Positions 1 to 12,101 of a stretch of DNA of 64,000 nt are shown here, piece after piece (the stretch's first letter is position 1; every line of letters starts with the position of its first letter). The stretch is from Capitulum mitella (Eukaryota > Arthropoda > Thecostraca > Pollicipedomorpha > Pollicipedidae). Below the pieces are notes generated by a model that was not told where the DNA came from, searched no databases, and worked only from the letters and a program-made list of their open reading frames with translations. Both the position numbers and the translations under genes were made by a program. The DNA lies in NCBI GenBank assembly GCA_030062745.1, contig CP099848.1, positions 17,409,081 to 17,473,080 of the forward strand. The letters are read 5' to 3'.

Positions 1-411
1 GCCTAACATGCTGTGTACGAATTCTGAGTCCCATTCGTCTTTTCGCCAAATTCATAGCTGCTGTGCGAACATTGATATATTTGGTTACAACACGTATAGC
101 CTGCTATATTTAGAAAGTGCCGAATCATTTCGATCATATGCTGGCCATATGAGAAAGGTATGGAGCTCAGCTGCTGCCAAAAATTGCACCACGTGATCTT
201 TCGGTCTTAAGTTATAATGATTATTAAGGGAAGCAACGCGCCATCTAGGTGCATTCGGTTCTGGACGCATTTGTTTTAAATTATCATCTTCCATCGTGGG
301 TTTAATAGTTATTGTGGGTATTCAAAGGCGAATACACATATTTAAAACGCTTCAAAACATTTCATTTTTGAACTTTTCCGGAACGTTTTACGTTTGGAGC
401 ATTGTGGGAGG
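1..411. other. Unassigned flank, no gene seen
   Basis: Only short open frames occur here and none resembles a known protein. The segment ends at the TTAA that marks the left border of the repeat element starting at 416. Confidence 0.5.
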
Positions 412-415
412 TTAA

Positions 416-1953
416 ACCCGCGCCCGACCGTGGGTCAGCGCCACGCACGCTCGACTGGAAGGGAGGACGGTTAACCGCCCCCTCTAACTCACGAACGGTT
501 AGTCGCACGGTAAAAAAATAAGCACACCGCTGGAAAGCTCGTGACGATTAGAGCTAGAAACTGGTCTCATTTTTAATTTTGGGTAAAATGTAAGTCATTT
601 ACGTCCTATATAGGTTTTCTAATAGCCGCGTGCATGAGACCGAGAAAAGGCCTGAATATCAAGGGCTGTGACTAAAAAAGTCTAGATAAAGGCACCAGCG
701 GACAGGCAGAAGTCCGCAGATGCCGATACATGCCTAATTTCTCTGATTTCTTTAATATGCACACGGAAACGTTGAGTTAAAGACACGGTGATTTTCGCAA
801 CGTTGTAAGGCGAGCGCCGCCGACGAAGGCGGTGCGAAATTAATGGGAACTAATTTTAGTGTTCTTTTATTTTCGCGAAATATGCCATTCCAAGTGTCGT
901 TTCTTGATCCTAGTAGTTCTTGGGATGACTTCTCATGCTCAAATTTTGGAAAAACTTAGTGGTTATCAGCCTACATAACTGGCGGAGCTTTCTTCGCGAA
1001 AGTCCGTTTGTTCTCCAAATATGCAAGTTTTTAAAATTTTTGAACTTCTTGGTAGTAGCCGCAACTGTGTGAGCCAGTTTTGCCATTTTCAACCCGATCT
1101 GAGTCATTCATCGCCGATTTTGATGGCGGTGCATTTTCACTCATAACAGTTATTCGTGACCTGACCTCAGGTCAGTGGTCGGAGGTTACTGAAACTTTGC
1201 CCATTGATGGAAACTGGATGTCTGGATCCAGGGACTTAGCCAAGGGGTCCAAGAGGGCCATGCCCCCTCCCTGAGCCAAGCGGTCTACACTAGACACATG
1301 GCGATTTCGCATGAATATGCAATAGTGATTATATATGTGTTGTTGTGTATATATGTGATATAAGTCATATATATATATATATGTGTGTTGCAAAATCAAA
1401 CATTATAAGTCTTCCTGTACATTAAACATAAAATAAATAGCCTAAAATTACTGCCTTTTATTGTAAATTTCGTTGCATGCCTGTGGCATATGACAAAAGT
1501 CGACATTTGCCGCACCCCCCGAGGATAATCCTGGCTATGTGCCTGTCTGGATCTTCCCACACTCAAATTGTTTAAAAAAAATCCGTCAATTTTCGAAAAA
1601 AACGGCTTATGTTGAAAACGGCTTGACTTTAGGTCAATGACTCGGACATTTCCGAGAAATCCGAGATATCAGGTTTGTTGCATTTATCAGAATCTTTAAC
1701 CCTTGAAAGTTTTATTGTGATGTCATGTTTTTTTCTAAAAAGTTGCAGGGCGCTAAACTTTTTCGGACATAGGTCCACTTGACCTGATCTAGGTCAGACA
1801 TAATACATGACCTGAGGTCAGCAATTAAATACAAGGTGTAAAAATGATCAAGCAAAAGGTACACAAAGTTTCGTGGCGCTGCGTTTGTGCGTTCTCTCGC
1901 AGTCTTGGAAAAACCTCGGGGGTTGGGCGGTCAACCCCCCAGTCGGGGGAGGT
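416..1953 (+). mobile_element. TTAA-flanked non-autonomous DNA transposon, family B, copy 1
   Basis: The element is bounded by TTAA on both sides (412-415 and 1954-1957), the target duplication typical of piggyBac-type elements. The left terminus reads ACCCGCGCCCGACCGT. The right terminus, on the complement, begins TTAAACCTCCCCCGACTGGG. Just inside the ends are G/C-rich inverted stretches able to form hairpins, for example around 1925-1950. There is no transposase frame. A second copy in the opposite orientation lies at 28727-29943. Removing the nested insertion at 1229-1545 and its 8-bp duplication leaves 1213 bp, against 1217 bp for copy 2, which supports the borders. The element carries several AGGTCA/TGACCT half-sites (1162-1174, 1780-1796, 1808-1820). 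Assignment to piggyBac rests on TTAA and end structure only. Confidence 0.75.
1229..1545. mobile_element. hAT-type MITE nested in the TTAA element
   Basis: This 317-bp insertion is flanked by a perfect 8-bp duplication, TCTGGATC, at 1221-1228 and 1546-1553. The ends are inverted repeats: CAGGGACTTAGCC at the left and GGCTATGTGCCTG at the right, 11 of 13 matching. CAGGG-type ends with 8-bp duplications are the hAT signature. The homologous element at 28727-29943 lacks this segment, giving an empty-site comparison. An AT-rich tract (about 1328-1385) lies inside. No coding capacity is seen. Confidence 0.85.
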
Positions 1954-1957
1954 TTAA

Positions 1958-3987
1958 TCCATTTTGTTGGACAGTTTTTAGTGCAGTGTCCGCTGGACAC
2001 TTTCCTTGGACATAAGATTCTGTGAAAATTGTGCATAACGTAAAACTTTCGATAAATGTTTATGGGTCAGCGAAAAAATATTGCTCCTATCCATTACTCC
2101 GTGTGTGACAAATAGCGTGCACTTGCCGTTAAAAACCTGAACACCTCGTTGTTTATAAACCTGCCAGGTGCCGGATTCGATTTCGCTTGCAGACGTGAAC
2201 TGAACAGGGGAACGATTCTCCCGGCTTCTTTAAATATTCAAACGTGTTGGAGCACTTCAAAGTCGGTAGGGCTGTAACTTTTCCATGCAACATAAAAAAG
2301 TTGTTGAAGTTGCACAGAGTTGGCATGACCGCCCAAACCAGCAGAATTGTCGTCCCGTCTGTCTTATGGGATTCTACATCATTAATCAGTATCTGTTGTG
2401 GGAGTGATCTGCACCACATAAGCGATAGATTGATATCAGACTGAAAGGAAGGAAACCTGTGTAGATTAATCAGTCGCATTAATTTTCCTTCCTGGGATCC
2501 ACCTTCGGCCCCCGTTTACCCGCCTTTGCACAATGTGTTCTTCTATGATGTCATGGCTTGTAAAATACTTTACTTATCGAGTTCATTCAAGGCTAATTAA
2601 CACTGGCCGTATTTGGCACAATGACACAGTAGTATGCATGAAAAGACGCGAACCTGTTGAAAAATGGCTCGTCATGACACGTAAGAACTAAGCAGACAGC
2701 ACAAATATCACGCTATGCTTATCTTTGTTGCGGTAAACCCGCAGAATTGCTGTAGGTGTGAGGTGGCTTTCCTTTTCGGTGACGGCAAGTCTACTATATC
2801 CATAAAGGTTGCTGCATTTTTAGTCAATAAGTTGAAGAATCTGATAAAGGAAAATGGTTGGAACGGAAAAAAAAACTGGAAAACGCATTGTCCAATACGT
2901 AAACATTGGGTCCGTACTGACGCAGACAAAGTTCAAACTTATATTGTTTCTTTAGCCGTCACCGGTATCCGGTATTTGGCCACCTTCGACAACTGACGGA
3001 GGTTGGTACAACCCCCCAGCTATTTCCTCGCCTGACGCGATAGAGCCACGAAACAAAAACAAGCGTGTGGCTTTGTCTTCCAGCTACGCGATAATTACCG
3101 GTTCCTGGATGCAGTTACTTGTGAAATTCTACAATTTTCTTTATGGACATTTTGTCATGACCGTTTTTCTTCGGGCGTTAAAGGACCGCTTTATGACCAC
3201 AAGGATCAAACGCAAGATCACAGGAGTCGCCGGTAACACGCATATCTTGCAAAACGAGAGTGCATCTGTCCGGAACGTCGCTACCTTGAGGTATGACAGT
3301 GCCATTGCCCCAGGAAACACGTAGTTACGAGGCCGCGCTCCCCATGACCGCCACGTCAGTGCTGTTAAAAGCAGCCTCTCAATCATGTCCTGAAAACAGG
3401 AAAAACACATATCCCCCGACTTACGCCTCAAAAACTACGCGTAGATTTCCTGTTTTCGGAAAACTAAATCCGTCAGTCCCCCCTGCCCCTGTCTAATGTA
3501 ACTGGTTCTGAGCTTACTTTTATAGAAGCAGCTACGCCACATGGGTGTAACTCTGATACAGATTTCGTCTTTCCTTAAAACAGAAACCTAGTGCACGATA
3601 TAATGCAAATAAATCCGCAACTACAAACCGAAACGCAGCAATGACGCTGGAAAGAGGACGCCTTGGAATGGGGCTCGCATGGCATCTCCCAATATTTCTA
3701 GAAACGTTTCACCCACGTGCAGCAATCACGTTGGCAAGGAAACCTGCCACATGCCAGCCGTGTGGGTCTCCCGTGTTTTACGCAGTAAGCGCCAGCCGCT
3801 CTGTATCAACGTCTCACGTGAAAACGGCTTATCATGGACATCGAGTGAGCGCGAACGGCTCTGTGCCAGTGTAAGTGGCCCGGCTCTGTGCCAGGGTACA
3901 GTGGCCACGAGCCTGGTCACGTGACACGCGAGGCTGCAGACGGCAGTGGACTGCCTGGCGGCGCGTCCTGCCTGGAACGTCGCCTCT
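1958..3987. other. Unassigned DNA, no gene recognised
   Basis: Several short frames exist, including a 93-codon one at 2715-2996 and a 108-codon one on the complement at 2153-2479. None shows a recognisable domain or splice context. A weak tRNA B-box-like string occurs near 2170, without a matching A box. Confidence 0.4.
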
Positions 3988-3995
3988 GGCGAGCG

Positions 3996-4196
3996 CAGTG
4001 ACGTAGCCAGGCTTTCGCCAAGGAGGGGGCCAAGACAAACCTACATCCCCTCAGAACTTGAAACTCTTCGGATTTTGGCCGCTTTGTTTTCAAGGTCCGA
4101 AATTTTTATTTTCATCGTCGGTGCGTAAAGAAACATTAAACGTTCAGTCCCAAGGCGATCATGGCCTCGTTTCTCCTCCCCCTGGCTACGTCCCTG
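3996..4196. mobile_element. hAT-type MITE, 201 bp
   Basis: Both ends are intact. The left begins CAGTGACGTAGCCAGG and the right, on the complement, begins CAGGGACGTAGCCAGG, so 15 of 16 bases match. The target duplication GGCGAGCG is perfect at 3988-3995 and 4197-4204. The element is non-coding and sits in a GC-rich stretch with several CACGTG sites. The well-preserved duplication suggests it is younger than most repeats here. Confidence 0.9.
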
Positions 4197-4204
4197 GGCG
4201 AGCG

Positions 4205-7200
4205 CGTGTCCGACCGAACGACAGCAGTCGGCGGTATCGGCCGCGTGCGGTCATAGGACGAACTAATACGAACCGTACGGGCAAGACGAAAAGTAACCAC
4301 GTGTCCACAGGTCTGCTCGGCTAGGAGGTCCGAAGGTCGCCAGTCACGTGGCCTGATGCACGGCGGTGTGTGTACGTAAGTGCATTTAGGTAACTGTCAC
4401 GTGACTCTGACGCCTTCCAGAAACCCCGTGACGTCTGAATGACGGCCGACAGCACCGAGTGATTACAAATGTCTGTTCTTTCTCCTCATCAGTCAACGGT
4501 TCTTCATGCATACGGGTGGAATTGCTGACCTCACGTGGGATTGTCTGTCGCGAGGCATCCGATAACCAACTATGGAATCCGAACAGCGTTGCGATGTGTA
4601 TGACTGGCGTTCCCTGAGAGCTAAAAATAGATGTGGGGGCCTGCTTTTAATGGACCTATTCCGAAAATGTTCAGATTGGAAGCGTTGGAATCAGATTCCA
4701 TCCCAAGTTGAGGTTGTGACGGAGAATAATAGCGCTACATATTTGTTCTCATATGTGGCACCCAAGTGCCCCAGGCGTTGATCTAGATGGTGTTGGGAGA
4801 TCAATCTTGTGCGGTGTAACTTTAAAGCAGAACCTCGCCATGACCGGCTGACGATTTTTCGGTCCTCAGTTTCCTAAATTTTCTCTAGAATTCGTCTAAT
4901 GTGAAACAAATGCTGTTGAAACCGAAGGGTCACCGCCAACCGCCCTCATTTTTATCACGTTTGCGATCGCCAAATCATGTCAGTGCTTTCGTCGCCCATC
5001 ACGCTTCTCTTGCAGTGGACTCATGGTTGGTGATAAGGGGTCTGTTTTGCCCTAGCTGTCATAATTCGACAGAAGGTTTTGACAGTCCATTCGGCCACTG
5101 GCCAAATATTTTTTGGGGCGCCATACGAAGCCAGTATTTATGACTTAACACTTCTGGTGACGTTTGGGTCTCGTCCAAGAACTTATTCATAGCCCAAACG
5201 GCGCTGAACAGTAACACCCCCTCCGTTTACCTCTTACCTCAAAACGGCCTCCCTGTCGAACGGCGCTGATTGGGAGCGAGAGGTAACCGTGCCAGTCGGT
5301 CAAGTCAGCCCGCGAACGTGGTCCTGCCACTAACAGCGACGAACAACAGCTGTTTTGGCAACAGACTGCATCTGCAGCGCTGCGGCATTGGCACACCCAT
5401 AAGCAAAGCAGCCTATAAGACAGGTGGGCCGACGGCCTACTATCTTCGAAAAAATTTTAACATGAGGTACGAAAAAATAACCTCCATGTGGCTTTGGCAC
5501 TGCAGAGTCGTAAGCGTTCCCCTACGCCAGTTCAACCTAAAATGATTCTTAAGGGCGCCATAGTTTTTATATTTGATCCGAATGTTTTGTTACGTTGGTG
5601 TTCGGGATCGTGGCCTGTGGTAAGAAAAGTCTGCTACATAAACCTCTACACCCGATCGTGACATTTCATGCAACGTTAGTTTTTTGTAATACAGTTTTAA
5701 CGTGCCCTCAAAAACACGACACGACCATGTAGTAGTCATAATGACCTTCTACAGAATAGCCCGCAGCTGCCAGCTGACACCTGGATGGAAAATCGAGCGC
5801 CAGAGTGACTCAAATCTGTCTCGCCGAGACGGGAGACCAGCGATTTAACCAGCTGGCGATTACAGAACGTGCTCGCCGCGACCACGTGTACAGGAAGCTG
5901 TCTGCCGAAGCAGTTTATGCCAGATGTCCTCGAAACAGACTGTATAAAGTTTGATTGGCAGACGCATTTTTGGAATTTTCGATAGCAAAGTCTGAAAAGT
6001 GCAGGAAGGCTGGGGAAATGACCAAGGTTAGTGGCAGCGGGTTGGATTTTTTTCTGTCGTCGGTTCAAAGGGAGTGCCACATTTAACAAGTATTTTCAAC
6101 TGAGCAAGTTGAAGCCTGAGTCTCAGAAGTGGACTCCTTACATATCTCATGTGTTAGAATTTCACATTTAAGAAGTTCCAGAATGATTTCCCGCGAATAC
6201 CCTCGGTATCCGAAGAAATGTCCTATGAAATCATGAATGAAATAAACGAATTAAAATGAAAATCCTGTGCATCCTATGTCCCTTCATGCACTATGCATCC
6301 AACTCTTGTCAGCTGTTATGTGACGCGACTAGTGAACGTAGTCAGTGGACGTCAGCAAAGGTTCGGTATTGCGCCATACCAATGGTGACGTCAGAATATA
6401 GTTTTGGTTGCTTTCACCGTTAGAAAAGAGTGCTAAAGACGTGATCAGCGACATTTTTGAGAACTACTGCGTCTGTTGGTGAAAAGTAGACCCAAGTAGA
6501 CCCTTAAAACCGATTGGCTACAAATATGGTTCCGTTCAGGGTGATGAAGTGGTAACCAGTTTCCGTAGGAATAAAACTGGTTATTTCGGTCATTAGCAAT
6601 GCTGCCAAGCTTATGGCTGCTTCTCTCAATTCCTGGGTTTCTTCTTGTAGGACATGCTATGTATATTTATGTTTGCAGTCGTTACGGTGCGTTCCCCAAC
6701 TTTAAGAACATAGCGTGGCACAGGTCATAATCGTAATGAAGATGTGGTGGCCTTTTAGCTTCTTTCATTGTGAAGGATGAGTACGGTTCAGCCAATTATT
6801 GCATTCACGTGGAAGCACAGGACAGTGAATTATTTGTCACTAAAAACGACTCATCGTCTCACCAAAATCATCTCGACATATTATGCATGTTTTTTAAATT
6901 CCAAAGAAAGATGGAAACAGCACCAATTTAGTTAAACTCTGGTCACGGAAAGAACATTTAATCGTTACATTTTTCCGGAGTGGTGTCAACCTTCCAGTCT
7001 GCAACCAAATGACAACAAAGAAGAGAAATGTTCGGTAATGACGCCGTAAATGGCACAACAAGCACCATGCTCTTCCAACCGCGCAGCTAAATCACCAACC
7101 AAAGCAAATCATCACCGCGGACTGCAGTAACAGGAGGCATTAGCAGGTGCGCACCTCGCTTGGCATCTAAGCAAGTTTAGGCCTCCCTGGTCTCTTTAGC

Positions 7201-7430
7201 GTTATCATCAGTGTGAAGATGATAGGAATCTGTCTTCCAGATACCTTCGTCACAACTTCCGCACCGCTTCGGCGCCGGCAAAATATCAATGCATCGCACT
7301 CTGCTCGCTCCAGTTCCATCTTAGCACTTCGGCCGTGTGTGAGGGGATTGGGTTGTTAATCGATGTTTTCGAGTGACAGGGCCGATTGGTCACGCGTCTT
7401 TTCCTCGCGCTGGTTGCCGCGGGTATGAAT
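4205..7430. other. Unassigned DNA, no gene recognised
   Basis: No frame longer than about 117 codons is present and none is recognisable. CACGTG motifs cluster at about 4299, 4345, 4397 and 4532. I see no repeat boundary that can be fixed with confidence. Confidence 0.4.
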
Positions 7431-7510
7431 GACAAAATTCTGCTGCTACCCCGACTTGAACCGGGGAATGCCGTCACCGCGAATACGTGAAGGGTACCTT
7501 GACAGCGATA
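7430..7510 (-). repeat. tRNA-derived SINE fragment (B-box half)
   Basis: On the complement a T-arm-like hairpin occurs with CCCC/GGGG stem bases (7449-7452 and 7463-7466) around GTTCAAGT, a Pol III B-box. Downstream on the same strand the sequence resembles the start of the body of the element at 8085-8200 (a GGGTA.. segment followed by ATTTTG). The A-box part is not recognisable, so this is a decayed or truncated copy. Confidence 0.4.
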
Positions 7511-8084
7511 ATAGATGTCCACCGCAAGTCACAGTTGTCGAGCTGCGGTGTGTGACAGCTGACGTCCAGCACTGCACTGTCAGCTGACTTCCGTGGGCAG
7601 AGAGGCAAATATCTGTACGTCCCTATATCATCGTACCCTCTGTATCTTAATATCTCCCCTTGCCGGCAAATATTGCCAGTGACAGCTCAGTCTGAACAGG
7701 GGGCGGAATTTCGGAGCAGAGGTCGCAGGCCTGACACAGCGACGACCGACTGACGTCTGATGAGACACAAAACTTACTCAAGACACGGACGCCTGTGCCC
7801 AAGAGACTGTGCATCCTGCCTCACAACACTGACACGGCGCATATATCCTGAATGGCTGGACCTTGTCGAGGTTCTGTTTGATTGCCCACGTAAATACAAA
7901 AACGGTGCTTCACCAAAACGTTTTCAGAGCTTAGCCCCTGAGGAAAATGAGGAAAAGCAAATGCCCTGAGTGGAAGACGTTCCTGCTGCAACGTTGCAAC
8001 AAATGTTTGGTAATAAATAATGCTCTGAAGTTTACTGTAGTGATTCGGCTGCATGAAGATCTTCGTAATTTGCTGGCATGCTGG

Positions 8085-8200
8085 GATTAGCACAGTGTAA
8101 CAGGCAGTCAACCAAAAGGTTCCCGGTTCGAGTCCGGGTAAAAGCGTCATTTTGCCGTCCCTCGCGACATCCGACGTGAGAGGTCGCCACGCTGAATGAC
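8085..8200 (+). repeat. tRNA-derived SINE
   Basis: A Pol III A-box-like string (TTAGCACAGTG, 8087-8097) is followed by a perfect T-arm at 8122-8138: stem CCCGG/CCGGG around TTCGAGT, giving the B-box GGTTCGAGTCC at 8125-8135. A functional tRNA is unlikely because no acceptor stem pairs across the unit. The complement reads through this B-box as a short frame with the tract GLEPGTFWLT, commonly seen where SINEs interrupt predicted proteins. Confidence 0.65.
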
Positions 8201-8399
8201 CTTGGCAGTCGAGAGCGTCGTCAAATAACCCAATAATCATAACGGGCAGTGAACAGTGAAGGATTCTAAGATCTGCTTCGTCCATGAACTCTTCATCAAC
8301 TTACACACTAAACGGAGGTTTTCCGGTCTTCATTCCGGTTGTTATCCGCTTCGCTACGACATCGCAGCGGTAGTTTCCCTCGTCGTTTCGCTGCCTATC

Positions 8400-8900
8400 T
8401 GCAGTGTCCTGTTAAGCCGGTCCATCGCTGATTTGTGTTTTGCGTGTGTGTGTGCGTGAGTTTGACGTCGCCGCCGGCGTCGATGCAGTGCTGGCGGCGG
8501 GGTGCTGGTGGCAGCGGCTCGCCGACCGGCCGGTCTGCGTCGGTCAGTGTCGTACGCCGTAGCACCGCGGCGGTCCTACCCCAGGGTCGCCGGTCGGCGC
8601 TCGCGGCCCTCCGACGGCCAGTTATGTAAGCCACCGCACACATGTTACGTCAGCGGCGGTCACGTGTCGCCGACACGTGAGCTGAAGGCCGAGGCCACGT
8701 GAACGGCTGGGCGCGGTCGGAGGGCGCCGGCGCACGTGCCTCGCCCGGTGAGCCGGCCTGCGCCTCACGTGTCCGTCCTGGCACGGGGCGGTGCGGCCGG
8801 TGTATGGCGATGAGAGCGAGAGCGACGGCTGGCTGCCCCCGACGGGCGATGAGGCGGCCGAATCATTACGAGTACGCGATGCAGATCCGTGATATAAGAG
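8400..8900. other. GC- and CpG-rich island, no gene assigned
   Basis: This short island is strongly enriched in CpG compared with its flanks and holds five CACGTG palindromes (about 8660, 8673, 8695, 8733, 8767). Open frames run in several frames on both strands, as expected from GC-rich DNA, and none resembles a protein. It could be a promoter or first non-coding exon of a gene whose body is not recognisable here. Confidence 0.4.
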
Positions 8901-9162
8901 AGATGCTTTGAGATCTACCGCTGAAGCTAGACGCAGCGAAAAAGTAACTTTGTTCAAGGTGAAATGATCCGATGGTACTCATGGTGACGGGTAAATATTG
9001 ATTCTGTGGTGCTTTCCAGTAATGCGTTTGTTCTTAACACCGGTAACATGAAATGCTTCAGAGAAGCATCACCCTATTTTTAGTAAATGTCTAAAACAAT
9101 GATTGGATTACCATCCGAAGTCGTTGTCACTTTTCCGGGTGGGGCTTCACAAGGTTCGTTAA

Positions 9163-12001
9163 CCCTCGCCCGTATGGGGGTGACGCAAACCATTCTCCCC
9201 CATAAGGTTTGCTGGGTACAACTTCCTGACGGTTTCTTTGATCCACTTGAAACTTGGATTGCCCTCTGGTGCCAGGGTACTAGACAAAGGGTAGAACAAA
9301 ATTTAGTCTTAATATTCCGGTGTAATACTAGAAATGTACCAAATCGCCACTTTGCTGGTACCACTCATAGTTTCATCTGGAATTTGGTACCTCTTCTTTT
9401 AAGGGAAGATGACGCAGATGTTTCGATTGTGGTGGAGCTTTTAGCCGCGGCATATTTTATAATGGTGACGTCGTTTCACGGAACGCTCTTCTTACTTTTT
9501 GCTATGTATCTTTTTTACCGCGTTCTGGTCTTGAGGTTGTCCTGCAGAAATTTTGAAGAGGACACCTTGTAACTAGCCATTTTTAGTTTTGCTCCTGTCG
9601 TTACCATGTTATGGTCTTGTTATTTGTCGCGGGGAAGGTTTTAGTCAGTACCATGTAAACAGGACAATGTACTCTAGTTTTTACCATATGTTTACCTTGT
9701 GCTGCATTTCGGTCTTGATATTGCCGTTCCTCAAGTATGTTTGTAGTGAGTGCCTTATATGTACGACTGACATTTCATCTTACACCTGTTTTTTGCTAGG
9801 CTGAAACTTGGTTAGATAAATAGCATGAATTCTCAGCATTATTTCATTCTTCTTATAATCATTGACATTATTTTCCATGTTATTATTGCTCTCTATTTCT
9901 TGCCACTCTAAATGTTTCCCATTTTAATTTATTTCATCTCTCATCGGTGACTGCCTTTTGTGACCTTGCTGTGATTGTTATTGTTACTGTTATATTTAAT
10001 GCCATATTATATTAAATTATGTGTTTAATATAGTATAAATTATGTTAAACATGTTGCTGTGTAATGTTGTTGTTACGAAACTGGCCAAAACGTAGACCAA
10101 GAAAACAGATGCTGAACAATAAACTTCAGTCACTTTCATTTCATAGTTGTTGTAAGCAATCCCTGAGACAGATAACGGTGCGTAGACATATAACGAATAC
10201 CAGCATCCCTTCATGAATTATCATGCACTGAAACAAGACAATTGAAATTAAATCATAGGAAATATCGAACATGAAAAAGATTGTGTTTGAAAAATCCCAT
10301 TCTGAATTGCGTGGAAGATTGTAGTATATCGGTATGTGGCCAAACGATGCTCATTATCCGAAAACTTCTTCTGAAAGACCCTTACTGACACCCTGGCAAC
10401 ATATTACACAATGGCAATTGTATTGCACACTTAAGGAAATGCGGAAAGGAATGCACAGTTGGGTTGGCAACCATCGACATCCGTAAAAAAACGCCTCATG
10501 CACATTTTGAAGAGCATGCCTTGTATAGGATTCGATGCCTCAACCTTACACTCCGAAGTCTAAGCACTTGCCGACTGCGCCAACGCGGCCGGGCAGTCGT
10601 CCGGCAAACCATCAGAAAACCGTGGAATCCGGTGTAGGCATGTTTGCACCCGGTCAGGCTTACCAGTTTGGCTCATGTCACGAAAAAAGTTACTCAGATC
10701 GCCAAAAGGCAATGAAACGAACTATTATACGGTACGGCAATGACTGCAATCTGTCTATGGGGAGCTGAGATACAGTTCTGCAAAAATGAGGCATTTAACA
10801 TGCAAACCCTACGGGCTGGTAGGAAAAGTACGCCATGGAGCGCCTGTGCTGCCAACTAACTTCGGTGGGGACCGCTCCGGGGCTTCCTTTCCGCATCGCA
10901 TGGCATAAAACATTTTCATCTATGTTGCCATGATAATGATCTATGACGTCATAACGGGAGCCCTGTCAGCCGTTTTCGCGTCCCAACGCGGCCGGTTCAC
11001 AGCGGTCTCATGTCTGTCTCACTGTAAGACGGCTGGAGTGCAAAAATGCAATAAAATATGCATGAATCGACTTAAGATGGTATGTTCCATCAGACTTTAC
11101 GTGTATTTGGGAGGCTTATGCTCACTGCCGGGATTGTGCAGAGTGTGAACTGAGATCATGAGCTTCGGCGGGAAACAAGTCACGTTTTATTCCTGGAAAT
11201 GCAACGGTAAATAATCGCACAACAACCTGTATATTCGGATGGCTTGAGCTCTAAGAAATGTAATGATATAAATTTGGCATAATTTATCGTTTATTTCATG
11301 AAAAGTAGGCGAAATGCAGTAAAGGCCTCACTGCTCCGACGGTCGGAGCGGGGTCGGCCGGGGGATGAGCCCACAGGGCCACGACATACCTAAAATTAGT
11401 TTTCTTGATGGATGTCGACTAAACAGAAAACTCTTGAACACATTAAGTTACGACTTTTAGATAATCCAAGGACATTGCAGGTGACTGGATTAAGTAACCT
11501 TGGATTATCTAAGATGACCTTTAAATGTCATTCGACAATAGTGTTCATTAATTTCAGTGCTGCATTTAACTCCAGCACCTATTGTTATCCCCCCCCCCCT
11601 TCCGTAGCTCAGAGAACACATTTCTCCGCTGGACAAGAATCGACTTAGCACGACCTGAATCGGCCTTCCTGGGAAAATACAATCATGTCTACAAATGGGC
11701 TCGTAATTAATTTGCGAACACCATGGTATCCGTTCCGCCTTTATTCTTCGGCGTTCATTTGCGCTTGAACTCGAAAAAGACCTCTTTTGGCCAATTTCTA
11801 ACTTTTGCCCCGGACCTGGAAGGTTCCCGTTGGCCCGAGATCCAAACAAGGCCATATTCCAGTCGCGACATTTCGTCACGCAAAACACGCCAGTTTTTCG
11901 CAACGCTCTAGGACGTAGGTGTGGAAATGGCCGGGGAGTTGCACCAACCCCTTCCCCTGTATAAGTCCACCTTATGCAGAAGCCCCTTATACGAGTGAGG
12001 G
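9163..12001. mobile_element. Candidate long TTAA element, family C (2.8 kb)
   Basis: TTAA at 9159-9162 is followed by CCCTCGCCCGTATGGGGG. TTAA at 12002-12005 is preceded, on the complement, by CCCTCACTCGTATAAGGGG. The similarity between the ends continues inward for several tens of bases (a shared ATAAGG motif, then a GGTGCAACTCC-like stretch), so the ends look like one imperfect long terminal inverted repeat. Each end has a subterminal G/C hairpin. The interior has only short frames (161 codons at 9087-9572 spans the left border and is not coding-like). The two ends may belong to two separate solo relics. Confidence 0.4.
10520..10592 (-). repeat. tRNA-Arg-like sequence, SINE head or tRNA pseudogene
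   Basis: On the complement an A-box (TGGCGCAGTCGG, 10571-10582) starts a tRNA-like order: D stem GCGC/GTGC, an anticodon-loop-like CTTCGGA with TCG in the anticodon position, and a degenerate B-box GCATCGAATCC (10528-10538). The acceptor stem pairs only at its outer three bases (GCC/GGC), and the T stem is poor, so a functional tRNA is unlikely. The best match by memory is tRNA-Arg(TCG). Confidence 0.5.
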
Positions 12002-12063
12002 TTAAGGTTTTTTCGCTTGCAACATCGTAAAGGAACGTTTCATTGTAACACGTGTTTTGCATA

Positions 12064-12101
12064 GAGGCAGCCAAGCCAAACCAAGCCAAGCCAAGGAAGC
12101 C
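12064..12101. repeat. (AAGCC)n microsatellite
   Basis: Short tandem CCAAG/AAGCC repeats with one interruption. It falls inside the 5' end of a 208-codon complementary frame and gives its repetitive GLAWFGLA-like start, which argues against that frame being a gene. Confidence 0.7.

Noticed and set aside
9087-9572. 161-codon frame
   Set aside because: It spans the left border of a TTAA element and turns into a T-rich low-complexity tail. No protein similarity is recognised.
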